Of a stretch of 64,000 nucleotides of DNA, positions 8,506 through 16,171 are shown in pieces. The stretch is from Rhizobium sp. BK399. GTDB taxonomy: Bacteria; Pseudomonadota; Alphaproteobacteria; Rhizobiales; Rhizobiaceae. Location: assembly GCF_014194695.1 (NCBI RefSeq), contig NZ_JACIAH010000010.1, positions 84,827-148,826 on the forward strand, written 5' to 3'. A program made the position numbers and the translations under genes. The notes below the pieces were generated by a model that was given only the letters and a program-made list of their open reading frames with translations, was not told the DNA's origin and did no database searches. Each line of letters opens with the position of its first letter. The first letter of the stretch is position 1.

Positions 8506-9197
8506 TTGTGTGCCCTTTCGCTGGTAACAACCTTGGGTCAAATGAAGCTGGATTCAGGTGATTCAGTAAAGCGATAAACGTGGACTGGCCGCCTTTCACA
8601 GGGCCGAGGGGCTGATTTGCTCGTTGTTCGACTTCTCCACAGCTTGGGGCAGCAATGATCGAAAATATCCTGATGCGCTGGTGTTGCTGGCCGCTCACTT
8701 TCTGTGCGCCTACCAGCTTCAAGGGCCGCTTCCTGTCTAACGCGAAACAATCCGGCCCGATGCCGATTTATCACTTGATCGCTCATTCCGGCATACAAGG
8801 TGCCGGTGTGGCTGTGGTCACAGGTAATAGTTAGCGCGGGTTAGCAGAATGGCTGGCTCATCCGCCTATCGACGAGGCGAAGGCGCGCGGAAGAACGACT
8901 TCCGCCGTGGACCAAGCGCTGCACATCGCCTGCAAAGCCGTCTGGCTCGTCTACGTCATCTTGTCCGCAACGCTGCTGCATGGGCAATCTATCTCGCCCT
9001 GGCGGCGATGACATTCGGTTTGGCATCGTTGCACGGTTGGCCGAGCTGACCCGTCCCGCCGTCACCTAACGCCTCGCAGTCGGACCGGCCGACGCCATCA
9101 TCGCCGCAGAGAGAACTTATCCCGAATGACGTCTGAACATGGCGGGCCTGAATTGCCGTCAATGCCTCCTCGGCAAGCACACGGCTTACTACGGCTC
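8506..9197. other. Gene-poor stretch with only weak ORFs
   Basis: About 690 bases. Candidates seen and not accepted are two. A minus-strand frame (about 8538-8786) begins MSDQVINRHRAGLF but loses its coding look after ~35 codons. A plus-strand frame ending near 9012 has a hydrophobic stretch (AVWLVYVILSATLLHG) but no convincing start. Both may be remnants. Confidence 0.35.
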
Positions 9198-9278
9198 TCA
9201 CCAATGGTTGTAGACCCACCACAAACAATACCCGGCAAGCACCAAAACAAAGATCGTATATACAAAACGTTTTGCCAT
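9198..9278 (-). CDS. Possible 26-aa single-span membrane peptide
   Basis: ATG at 9278 is preceded on the minus strand by GGGAGCGGAG, a good ribosome binding site. The ORF encodes MAKRFVYTIFVLVLAGYC followed by LWWVYNHW: a positively charged start, one transmembrane helix of ~18 residues and an aromatic end. The layout is typical of small membrane proteins. Such peptides often bind and modulate larger membrane complexes, but no target is suggested by the context. It could be a chance ORF. Confidence 0.42.
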   Translation of the reverse strand: MAKRFVYTIFVLVLAGYCLWWVYNHW

Positions 9279-9357
9279 CTCCGCTCCCTTTAGACGGGAA
9301 CGTCGAAGCTATACTGCAACCAGGTCGAAGTGAATAGGCCTGCGGCTTGCGGCTTAG

Positions 9358-9528
9358 CTAGTCGCCGTCACGAACCCGTTGAATGTAGCGCTTTCGGTCC
9401 TCTTCCGTTGCGCTAATGGATAGATCCTGCCCCAGCTCAATACGCTGGGCTACAGGTTGCCAGGGCCTTCCCGGGTTTTCCTTTGTCCACAGCTGCTTCG
9501 CACGTCGTTCGATTTCAGCGTCTTCCAA
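9358..9528 (-). CDS. Small hypothetical protein (56 aa), charged helical
   Basis: The chosen start is TTG at 9528, because GGAGGAG lies six bases upstream; an ATG at 9561 in the same frame has no such site. The product starts MEDAEIERRAKQLWTKENP and ends DRKRYIQRVRDGD. The N-terminal helix ending in W resembles DUF2934-type short rhizobial proteins, but the rest does not clearly match. Codon use and the strong ribosome binding site support a real gene. The function is unknown. Confidence 0.52.
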   Translation of the reverse strand: MEDAEIERRAKQLWTKENPGRPWQPVAQRIELGQDLSISATEEDRKRYIQRVRDGD

Positions 9529-9821
9529 GCTGGTCTCCTCCGTTTTCAACAAAGGTAGCATGGGTGGGCTTTAGGCACGAGCTGACCCTGATGGAGCCTC
9601 TAAGCTCCTACTTCGAGGGCGGAAAAATCAACATGAGATCCGTGTCCGGCGGCTTCCGGACCAATAAAGGAGAAGACGCACGAGCGCACCTACCGTAACA
9701 GCGCCGCAGCGGCACGAAAGGACATACCTGTTTCTTCCACACCGTTTATTCGCAAGAGATCCAGTCGGAAAACGGCAGGTTCCTTGATCTTGTCGGAAGC
9801 TTGCCATACCTCAAACAACCC

Positions 9822-10349
9822 ATGGCGCCCAAGAAGAAATCGGCAGAGGCCCGTGTGGGTCAACCAAAGTCCCTTTTGAAGCAGCTCGCGGCTCAGCCAG
9901 ACAAGCTCTTCGCCGGCAAGTTTCGTCAGCAGTACGCTGCCTTGTGCTTCCGCTATAAGAACGACGGGGCTTCGATAGAAATACTGGTTGTAACATCGCG
10001 CGATAGCGGCCGATGGATCATCCCGAAGGGATGGCCTATGGAAGGCAAGGCGCCCCATGCATCTGCTGCTATCGAAGCTTGGGAAGAGGCGGGAGTTCGA
10101 GGCAAGGTCGGGAAGAAGCCCGTCGGCAGATACACCTATCTGAAGCTTTTGAGCGATGGGGACGTCGTGCCCTGCATCGTTGATATATTCCAAATCGAAA
10201 TCAAAACGGAGGCTGCAGACTTCAAGGAACGCGGACAGCGCGCCTTGGCTTGGGTCAGCCCGAACGAGGCCGCACGTCGCGTGCGAGAGGTCGAGCTAAA
10301 ATCCATATTGATCGATTTCAGGCCCAACGGTAGAGGGAAGGGAAAATAA
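9822..10349 (+). CDS. NUDIX hydrolase, DIPP-like
   Basis: 175 aa from the ATG at 9822 (MAPKKKS); a TTG at 9801 would add seven residues. The NUDIX fold is visible from AALCFRYKNDG through WIIPKGWPMEGKAPHASAA and IEAWEEAGVRG. Compared with the NUDIX box GX5EX7REUXEEXGU, the first Glu is Lys and the Arg is Ile, a variant usual in the rhizobial diphosphoinositol polyphosphate phosphohydrolase-like branch whose members carry PKGWP. These enzymes hydrolyse nucleoside diphosphate-X or (poly)phosphate substrates; the actual substrate is unknown. It stands alone, and the hairpin downstream (10385-10404) has its T-run on the other strand. Confidence 0.85.
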   Translation: MAPKKKSAEARVGQPKSLLKQLAAQPDKLFAGKFRQQYAALCFRYKNDGASIEILVVTSRDSGRWIIPKGWPMEGKAPHASAAIEAWEEAGVRGKVGKKPVGRYTYLKLLSDGDVVPCIVDIFQIEIKTEAADFKERGQRALAWVSPNEAARRVREVELKSILIDFRPNGRGKGK

Positions 10350-10376
10350 CTGCTGAGATGTCCGCGGGCAGCCCAC

Positions 10377-10404
10377 GAAAAAGAGCCCCGCTGGATGGCG
10401 GGGC
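10377..10404 (-). terminator. Intrinsic terminator, minus strand
   Basis: The stem GCCCCGC/GCGGGGC (7 bp, 6-base loop) is followed on the minus strand by TCTTTTTC. No protein gene ends just before it on that strand, which is why a small RNA is proposed here. Confidence 0.7.
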
Positions 10405-10444
10405 GTGGAGGTAAGCAGAAGATCGCGCCCAGGTCGGGGACGCA
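10378..10444 (-). ncRNA. Candidate small RNA, about 65 nt, minus strand
   Basis: On the minus strand a sigma-70-like promoter reads TTGAAC (10478-10473), a 17-base spacer, then TAATCT (10455-10450). About 40 bases further on lies a clean intrinsic terminator (10404-10377). No start codon with ribosome binding site lies between them. The predicted transcript contains CCTCC, a possible anti-Shine-Dalgarno loop. Both signals are visible in the sequence; the RNA itself is inference. Confidence 0.33.
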
Positions 10445-10629
10445 AACGGAGATTAATCAACCCATTTCTTCCGTTCAAGTAACTCATAAGGTTGCCTTAT
10501 ATTCGACGGTGACGCCCGCCCCGTAAGTTAGCGCTAGTTGAGCGGTCAGCCTCGACAAGCACGAGGCTCAAGGCGTCGGGCTGCACCAAGGGCGAGCGGT
10601 GCAAGGGGAAAGGTCGCAGTGGCTACCAG

Positions 10630-10891
10630 CTAGCAGCCAGCTCCCAAGGCGGCAGTTTGCAATGAATCGTAGAAGACCAAGTAGCCGATGTCTTCTTCCA
10701 GTGCCTTGCAGGTCTCATCGTATTCGGCGAACCGGCCAGCCTCGTCTTATCGCGAAAGGTACGGCCTCGCTGTACACTTCACACAGGTCTTGAACCCAGT
10801 GTTGTTTTCCTTCGAACGCTCGAAGCCGAGGACATTTCATTTTTAGGGAGGCCCAGCCATGCGTAAAGGTGGCTGAACTTGCGAGCTGCAT
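10630..10891 (-). pseudogene. Frameshifted copy of the hypothetical gene at 16168
   Basis: The minus strand from ATG 10891 encodes HGWASLKMKCPRLRAFEG and DLCEVYSEA, aligning with HGWTSLKLRCPSLRVWEG and ELCEIYSEV of the intact gene at 16168-16488. After SEA the original frame stops (TGA near 10715), while another frame continues with FAEYDETCKALEEDIGYLVF, aligning with VTKYEELRLALEDDVHHYLAF, and ends at TAG 10632-10630. One frameshift plus a missing C-terminal tail make it a pseudogene. The two copies are about 5.5 kb apart and in opposite orientation. Confidence 0.78.
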
Positions 10892-10919
10892 CGTCGGACT
10901 GTTCAATCTTTTATGATCA

Positions 10920-11216
10920 TCACAATGGATCTGTAGCACGCGATGTTGCTGCAAGGAAGGTCTCAGGGCGTTGGCTGTCAGGCTGCCTTCCATATCCTTT
11001 CGAATGGACGGAAGCAGGTTTTAGAACCACCAATCGGCTGCCAGGAAGAAGCTGGATAACCTTGTTGTGCGCCAGCTTGATCAACCCGCCCATGATTTCA
11101 GCTTCGGAAAAGCCAAGACCTTTCATTCGGTCTCCTATCCTATAAAGAGGAACGGTTTGATGCCATTTTGGTAGTAGGGACAGGAGCGCCAACTGGATAT
11201 CAGAGCTTCTACTCAA
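10920..11216 (-). CDS. Hypothetical protein (98 aa), winged-helix-like
   Basis: The start is placed at TTG 11216 because GGAGG lies eight bases upstream; the frame is open much further, but the upstream part looks non-coding. Residues ~5-70 read SDIQLALLSLLPKWHQTVPL, then RIGDRMKGLGFSEAEIMGGL and HNKVIQLLPGSRLVVLKPAS: three helices and a beta hairpin, the layout of a small winged-helix DNA-binding domain. The C-terminal ~28 residues are low complexity. It may be intact or a fragment. It lies 28 bp from the start side of the pseudogene at 10891. Confidence 0.42.
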   Translation of the reverse strand: MSRSSDIQLALLSLLPKWHQTVPLYRIGDRMKGLGFSEAEIMGGLIKLAHNKVIQLLPGSRLVVLKPASVHSKGYGRQPDSQRPETFLAATSRATDPL

Positions 11217-11804
11217 AGAATGCTGCCTCCATATCAAAATGATCCCGCCGTGTAACGATTGGAACGTTTCTTTGTTCCTGGCTTCCTTTGATATGCCGGG
11301 GCGTGACAATGGCTCGTGTGTGGTGCGCTCGGACAGAAGCGGCCGGTTCACTAGCAACGACGGCTGATTGCGAACCGGCCCGACGCTGGCGTCTGGAGGG
11401 CAGGGCCAGCGCTCGACAAATATTAGCACGGAACTCCGCGATATCCGATTCAACAATGGCGGATGTAAAGTCGTGGTTCTGGAAGAGGCTGGCCCACTGA
11501 AGCGCCGAGCTCAGCAGCCGCCTCAACGCGTCAATCCCTTGCGGCTTGTGATGTATTGGCGTTGAGAAGGTCAACCATATCGTCGGCCTCCTCCAGACGG
11601 CAATGCGTGAGCGTCTCCCGGTTCACCTCTTCGTGTGGGTGCAGCCGACGCTGATTGCCGATCGAATACCGCGCATTGACGCACGATGGAAAACAGCGCC
11701 ATGCCTCTTACAAGGACCTGCGGGAGGTGCAGCACAACGCTGCAGTCTGTGAAATCTCATGATCGCGGAAGACGGTGCGCGGCGACAATCACGTTGAGAT
11801 TCGT
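11217..11804. other. Gene-poor stretch left of the insertion sequence
   Basis: About 590 bases. A minus-strand frame at 11209-11574 contains a helical stretch (ALQWASLFQNHDF, then AIVESDIAEFRANI) that looks like a remnant of a coding region. It has no convincing start or family, so it is not called. Nothing else is seen up to the insertion sequence. Confidence 0.35.
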
Positions 11805-11862
11805 ATTGCCTCATTTGTGAATGTTCCTGATCTACTGGATCATTGCCTCACAAGATTGCTCC
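11805..11862. repeat. Left inverted end of the insertion sequence
   Basis: Contains TTGCCTC at 11806 and GTTCC at 11823 (outer unit), then TTGCCTC at 11843 and GCTCC at 11858 (inner unit). It is the imperfect inverse of 13404-13460. Confidence 0.8.
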
Positions 11863-11878
11863 TTTCCGCTGCGAGCCT

Positions 11879-13375
11879 TCAAGACGCGGAGAGTTGAGTT
11901 GTTTCGGAATTCGCACCGAAGATCATGGCATGGGCTTTATTTCGACGCCACTCCTTCACGCGTCGTTGCACTGTTCGCAGGAGCCCGTCGGGGTACTCAT
12001 TCGGATAACGCTCTTGAAGCTGCTCGAGCAACTCGCGGCCTGTCCGCCACGGCTCCTCCTCAAACCAGGAGCGGAGATCGTCGGTCACGCGGATGAGCGG
12101 GTCTGGTCTGCGTCGCTCTAGGCGCAGTTTTGGTTTCGCTTTAGCCGTCGGACGGACTTCGCCTTCGGTCCAGGCATGGCGCAGGTTCTGCAAGAACGTT
12201 TCGATATCCGGCGTGACTGTTGACAGCGAGGCATTGTTGGCAACGTCGACAAGACGCTGCTGCGCTGTTCGAATATCGCGCAACAGTTTCACAGGATCCA
12301 ACTGGTCGCAGATGTGTGATAGCCGATTTCGGACTTCGGTCGGCGTTCTCGGATCTGCCAAGAGCCTCTGGTAGGGTGTCGCCGGAGGATGATAGATCTT
12401 TTTGACCAATGCGCCGTCACGACGCTTCTCCCGCAGCTTAAAGGACGGCTGGAAGAAGTTTGTGAACAAGCGCACCGATCGGTATAGATCGGCTAGGGTC
12501 GCAGCGGCCTCGACCCCCTCATAGCGATGATAACCAACAATGCGGCGAACGATCGACCCATTCTTCTGCTCGACGAAAGCCTGATCGTTCTTGCGGTAGG
12601 GACGGCAACGCGTGAACTCGATATTGGAATCAAGGCAGTAATCCCTGATCGTTTCGTTGATGAAGACGCTATCGTTGTCGGTATCGAAGCCGAGCAGCGG
12701 AAAGGGCATCAAACGTCGCAACTCACTCAACACTTCCGTCAAAAGTTTCTGTTCACGCACAAGCAGAGGCGCACATTCAGTCCAGCCGCTGGCAATGTCG
12801 GTGAGGACTAGCGTTTGGACGAAGCTGCCGCGCGCGACGGGGCCGGAGTGCGAGACAAGATCTGCTTCGACAAAACCAGGCGCGGGATCACCCCAGTCAG
12901 AGAATTTCCGGATGGGGACGCTACGCCTTAAAGCAGACGAAGCAACCGAATGCCGGCGACGCCGGCCACCCGCTGTCTCGCGAATATCTTTCAGAGCCCG
13001 ATCAATCGTAGCGGCGCTCATCTGCAACAACACAGCCCGGATCCTATCATCCAGGTTGAGGTGTCCGTGCCGTTCCATGGAGATGACCAGCGTTGGGAGC
13101 AGTGCCTTCAACCGCTTTCCACAAACACGGTCGGACGACTCCCACAACACGACAAGCGCCTGGCGGGCGGCTTCGTCATAGATCCGAGGCCGTGGTCGAG
13201 AAGAGACTTGATTATGGGCGCCGCGAAGCAACCGCATCGCATGTTTCCGATGCATGCCGCTGATCGCAACGAACTGATCGAGAATGCGCGACTTTTCCTC
13301 TCGGCTGCCTTGGAGGTAACGCTTTGCTAAAGCTGCAATCAATTCTTTCTTGGTCGTCACGCTGATGTGCCTCAT
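11879..13375 (-). CDS. IS transposase with integrase (rve/DDE) core
   Basis: 498 aa. The N-terminal ~60 residues form a helix-turn-helix region (ELIAALAKRYLQGSREEKSR, ISGMHRKHAMRLLRG). The catalytic core carries the three acids in FVEADLVSHSG (Asp), LGFDTDNDSVFIN (Asp) and CRPYRKNDQAFVEQKN (Glu). The C-terminal ~150 residues are basic. The frame is full length and unbroken, so the element may be active. The stop lies just inside the left inverted end. The start codon ATG (13375-13373) lies inside the 3' arm of a perfect 20-bp hairpin together with its ribosome binding site GGAG. Translation from transcripts entering from outside is probably suppressed. Confidence 0.9.
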   Translation of the reverse strand: MRHISVTTKKELIAALAKRYLQGSREEKSRILDQFVAISGMHRKHAMRLLRGAHNQVSSRPRPRIYDEAARQALVVLWESSDRVCGKRLKALLPTLVISMERHGHLNLDDRIRAVLLQMSAATIDRALKDIRETAGGRRRRHSVASSALRRSVPIRKFSDWGDPAPGFVEADLVSHSGPVARGSFVQTLVLTDIASGWTECAPLLVREQKLLTEVLSELRRLMPFPLLGFDTDNDSVFINETIRDYCLDSNIEFTRCRPYRKNDQAFVEQKNGSIVRRIVGYHRYEGVEAAATLADLYRSVRLFTNFFQPSFKLREKRRDGALVKKIYHPPATPYQRLLADPRTPTEVRNRLSHICDQLDPVKLLRDIRTAQQRLVDVANNASLSTVTPDIETFLQNLRHAWTEGEVRPTAKAKPKLRLERRRPDPLIRVTDDLRSWFEEEPWRTGRELLEQLQERYPNEYPDGLLRTVQRRVKEWRRNKAHAMIFGANSETTQLSAS

Positions 13376-13423
13376 CTGATTTGCTCCGCACCCACAAATG
13401 CCGGGAGCAAATCAGATGAGGCA
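13368..13423. repeat. Perfect 20-bp inverted repeat over the transposase start
   Basis: Arms 13368-13387 (TGCCTCATCTGATTTGCTCC) and 13404-13423 are exact inverse copies with a 16-base loop. On the transposase mRNA the arm nearer the gene carries both GGAG and the ATG. The distal arm doubles as the inner unit of the right inverted end, so the same sequence can act as RNA hairpin and as transposase binding site. Confidence 0.88.
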
Positions 13424-13460
13424 ACAGCCAATAATCAAGGAGCATTTTTAGCGAGGCAAT
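13404..13460. repeat. Right inverted end of the insertion sequence
   Basis: Contains GGAGC at 13404 through GAGGCAA at 13418 (inner unit), then GGAGC at 13439 through GAGGCAAT ending at 13460 (outer unit). It mirrors the left end and directly adjoins the transposase start. Confidence 0.8.
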
Positions 13461-13660
13461 GCGCCGTCTCATCCTGATCGCCGCGCTATAAGACGGTGTT
13501 TGCTACGAGAAGAAGCCCAGACACTGGTTTCTGCAGATGCAGCCGTTTGAGGGAGCGTGTCCGACGCTTCTTCTCTATCCGTCTAACTTCAGCGTGGTCC
13601 GAATGTTCCAGCGTGATTGAAGGTTGGGCTCATGCGGCTCACGATAATTCGGGCGAAGGA

Positions 13661-13692
13661 ACGCAACCCTTGGCCAAGGATCTCTCGACCCT
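13661..13692. repeat. 32-bp direct repeat, copy 1
   Basis: Reads ACGCAACCCTTGGCCAAGG followed by ATCTCTCGACCCT. It matches 16522-16553 at 30 of 32 positions in the same orientation. The core CCTTGGCCAAGG is a perfect 12-bp palindrome. Confidence 0.75.
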
Positions 13693-13795
13693 GCGTCGCG
13701 GTTAACAAAACCCGTTCTCGACGCCCAGCCACGATGACGTCTGCGGGTCAGAAATGATATCCGTAAAATGTCGCATTTTTCGCGGCAATGAAGCC

Positions 13796-13909
13796 TTATC
13801 CTCCGAACATCCAAGGCGAGGCCAACCAAAAACCTCTCCCAACGAAAGCTATCGCGGTGAGGACAAGGAGCAGGGCCAAGATGATGCCCGGAATGTCGAA
13901 GCAGTTCAT
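13796..13909 (-). CDS. Possible 37-aa single-span membrane protein
   Basis: ATG at 13909 follows GAGGAACACGA on the minus strand, a strong ribosome binding site. The peptide is MNCFDIPGIILALLLVLTAI followed by AFVGRGFWLASPWMFGG: one hydrophobic helix (residues ~7-25) and a short amphipathic tail. The frame is open upstream, but that part looks non-coding. The signal quality supports a real small gene; the function is unknown. Confidence 0.48.
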   Translation of the reverse strand: MNCFDIPGIILALLLVLTAIAFVGRGFWLASPWMFGG

Positions 13910-14527
13910 TCGTGTTCCTCGCTGGTGCGCGCTCATTCTCTCAAGGGCCGACAACGAGCAGGTCCCGGGGCTGAGAGGGGTCCATCCGCGGTATCCGGCA
14001 TTCACTATGTCCTCGGTTACGAGGACGTTTGGAAGGCTACACCTTGGATGGTCCGTCGCCGCCTTTCGAAAGTCGAACGATTTAACGGACTTAGGTCCAA
14101 GCGGAAGGTGTCTGTCATCGGACAAGGCGAACGCAGCGAGGAGCCGGTGTTGCCAGCTCGACCCGCCACGCGCACCACCGTCGCCGAGAAGAGGTGCGGC
14201 GCCAGGTGATGGCGATTTATTGGCTGAGCGGCCGGCTCGCCTCGCGCGACAGGATCGCTCTAGAGAGCCGACCTGCGTCGGTCGTCGGGAACGGCTCCGG
14301 CGCTGAACGTCATGTAGCGACCAAAGCCTCTGGTTTCACGCGGCATTTCGACCGGTCCTAATAGTACTTTCCACCAAACAAGTGCTGGTTTTCCTCATTT
14401 GGATAGGCTGGAGGCCGGCTCGAGGATCGAGCTAAGCCGGACCTGGGAAACGCCGCGCATTCGCAATGCGCTAAGGCCCTGGAAGTGTCTCTCGCTCGCA
14501 ATCGCCGATTGTGAAAATGCTCCGCGT
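13910..14527. other. Stretch with no supported gene
   Basis: About 620 bases. Two overlapping plus-strand ORFs (13754-14209 and 13788-14306) are Arg/Ser/Pro-rich and lack ribosome binding sites, so they are judged spurious. No structure of note was found. Confidence 0.35.
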
Positions 14528-14815
14528 CTACTTGTTCTTAAGTAGCCAAACCTTCCCGGCCATCGTAATGCCGTAGACGTCTTTCGACCTGTCATCGTCG
14601 AGATGCCGCCGCTCCAGAAAGCCAAGTCCATTTAGCTCATCCAAAGCTTTGGCTGTCACGGACTTCACTTTCTGGGGCCGTTCCTTCCAGCGGTCGGACT
14701 TCGCGTAGGTCACCGTTGCGTTCTGGTGCGTCCATTTATTCGACGGCTGCGGATATAGATCTCCGTCTTTGGCCAGTTTCAATGCTGCAATTAGCGATGG
14801 GGAAAGCTCAATCAT
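14528..14815 (-). CDS. Hypothetical protein (95 aa), winged-helix-like
   Basis: The frame begins MIELSPSLIAALKLAKDGDL and ends GITMAGKVWLLKNK. The middle has VKSVTAKALDELNGLGFLER, a recognition-helix-like segment followed by a wing (DDDRSKDVYGIT), the layout of a small winged helix-turn-helix domain. The family is not recognised. The ribosome binding site is weak (GGCGTCC). Codon use and composition look coding. Transfer with the surrounding accessory strip is likely. Confidence 0.55.
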   Translation of the reverse strand: MIELSPSLIAALKLAKDGDLYPQPSNKWTHQNATVTYAKSDRWKERPQKVKSVTAKALDELNGLGFLERRHLDDDRSKDVYGITMAGKVWLLKNK

Positions 14816-14924
14816 GTTTAGGACGCCTGTATCGTTGAAGACGCGTTCCTAACACAATCCACAGACTTTGCACGTTCAGCTTTCCTGACGAGTAATCAGG
14901 TGTGGCACAGGATGATCAGGTGGA

Positions 14925-14960
14925 AGGAAGGCTCGGGGGGGCAAGGGGTCGAGCCTTCCT
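14925..14960. repeat. 11-bp perfect hairpin
   Basis: The arms AGGAAGGCTCG and CGAGCCTTCCT enclose a 14-base G-rich loop. There is no T-run on either side, so a simple intrinsic terminator is unlikely. It lies upstream of the gene at 14815 on that gene's strand. Confidence 0.5.
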
Positions 14961-15423
14961 CCTCATGCCGTGCGCTTGTGTGCAAGCGTTGCGGAGCTTA
15001 CCCCCGGACGGAGCCTGGTTAGATAGACGAAATGCGTAGGGTATTATTTCAGCACAACGCCCCTACTTGCACTGTGCACAATCCCCCTGTAGCAATCTGC
15101 CCAAAGCAACTCGGGAGATGGCATGCTGAGACCTCGTCTGCTTCTTCTGATGTGCGGTGTAATCTATCTGTTCACGCTAGTCTCTTCCGGTTTCTTTTCA
15201 TGACAAGACTTGCGGCTCTAAGGGGCGCTATTTCAGCTAGGCTGACCGCCTTTTGCATTTTTCTTTGCCTCTTCCCGCTAATCGCTATGCTGCTCACTTG
15301 TCTTGTTCTGATAGCTGGCTTCGAGCTTAGACGGCGGATCATTTCTTCGGCGTCTCCAGCCCCCGACGATCCGGAGCTCTTCCCCCCACTCCCAAACCGA
15401 TCGTCTGATACAGCGTGGAAATC
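14961..15423. other. Stretch with no supported gene
   Basis: About 460 bases. A plus-strand frame from 15032 encodes a hydrophobic segment (AFCIFLCLFPLIAMLLTCLV), but the start has no clear ribosome binding site and the flanks look random. A shorter version from ATG 15200 would be a 75-aa one-span protein. It is mentioned but not called. Confidence 0.3.
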
Positions 15424-15579
15424 CTAAAGACGACGCGGCTGCGTCAACTTGTGTCGGTGGAACAAGTCTTCAGCATGAATCAAATCCGCCATCTCAAGTG
15501 CGTCGTCCAGCGTCATGCCTTCGAGCGGGTGAGCTTCATCTTTCGCGGGCCACCCGGAGAAGACGTCACAATCAACCAC
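15424..15579 (-). CDS. Possible small protein (51 aa), acidic helical
   Basis: The minus-strand frame from GTG 15579 (AAGG three bases upstream) runs to TAG 15426-15424. It reads VDCDVFSGWPAKDEAHPLEG, then MTLDDALEMADLIHAEDLFH and RHKLTQPRRL. The composition looks like a real protein with one long helix. The frame is open a further 13 codons upstream without a standard start, so the true beginning is uncertain. It could be the end of a truncated gene. Confidence 0.33.
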   Translation of the reverse strand: MVDCDVFSGWPAKDEAHPLEGMTLDDALEMADLIHAEDLFHRHKLTQPRRL

Positions 15580-15695
15580 AAGCCTTCGAACGTGAGGCTC
15601 GACCGCAGGAGGCAGCGTCTATGGCCACATCCTTCTTATTTCCCAAGTGTAGGCTAAAGGGCGGGAACTGGAACCGTGGTACCCGTTCAGGGAAT

Positions 15696-15750
15696 GGGGC
15701 AGGTCCTGAAGCCTAGTGACGTGCGAACCAGGTGGATCAATACCTGCCCC
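15696..15750. repeat. 9-bp inverted repeat with 37-base loop
   Basis: The arms GGGGCAGGT and ACCTGCCCC are perfect complements, with a second short complementarity inside the loop. It lies in the non-coding stretch upstream of the PilZ gene. The role is unknown; it may be a folded leader or an operator pair. Confidence 0.45.
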
Positions 15751-15925
15751 TGAGGCTCTGTGAACAGGGCCCAGTCACCATTGGAGTTTGGTGACGCAAG
15801 GATAATAGGCCGTCGATGCGACGGGAAGGTAGTGGTTGTTTATGCCATGCCGGCATCTGTCTGCTACCGTACGCAAAGGCTAATAATATACAAGGCATTT
15901 ACCTTTCGCTTCCATTTTGCTCCTC

Positions 15926-16171
15926 ATGGACGGCAGAAGAGATCATCGAAAACGGACGTTTATTGGCGCCAAGATCCTGCTTAATGGCGGCGCCTGCGTG
16001 CTGGATTGCGTTGTCAAGGATTTATCTGAGGGTGGGGCACGCGTGAGCGTTAATGGAGCATTTGCTGTGCCTGCGCAGTTCGATTTGAAGTTATCAGATA
16101 GCCGATCTTTTCACTGCCGTTCGAAATGGCGTCGGTTGGAGTCCCTCGGGGTGAGTTTTCAAGTCCTATGA
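15926..16171 (+). CDS. PilZ-domain protein (81 aa)
   Basis: A stand-alone PilZ domain, the common cyclic-di-GMP receptor fold. The c-di-GMP binding motifs are both present: RRDHRKR near the N-terminus (RxxxR) and DLSEGGARV in the middle (D/NxSxxG). The start is taken at ATG 15926; a TTG nine bases earlier is possible. It presumably couples c-di-GMP level to a surface behaviour such as motility or polysaccharide production, since a polysaccharide block starts about 1 kb downstream. Its stop overlaps the ATG of the next gene by four bases (ATGA), so the two are translationally coupled. Confidence 0.85.
   Translation: MDGRRDHRKRTFIGAKILLNGGACVLDCVVKDLSEGGARVSVNGAFAVPAQFDLKLSDSRSFHCRSKWRRLESLGVSFQVL

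Larger units (their letters stand above)
11805..13460 (-). mobile_element. Complete insertion sequence with one DDE transposase (~1.66 kb)
   Basis: The element is bounded by long imperfect inverted ends. The left end (11805-11862) and the complement of the right end (13404-13460) both read ATTGCCTC, then G(T/C)TCC, then a second TTGCCTC and GCTCC. Each end therefore carries two copies of a TTGCCTC-N(8-10)-GYTCC unit, probably transposase binding sites. One ORF of 498 codons fills the inside. No convincing target-site duplication is seen: left flank GATTCGT, right flank GCGCCG. The family is probably ISNCY-like by the size and the integrase-core transposase. Confidence 0.85.

Noticed and set aside
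11798..13468. Target-site duplication of the insertion sequence
   Set aside because: Flanking bases on the two sides do not repeat by eye for any plausible end position.
15032..15427. 131-codon plus-strand ORF with one hydrophobic helix
   Set aside because: No ribosome binding site at the start or at the internal ATG 15200, and the flanks look random; noted in the gap entry only.
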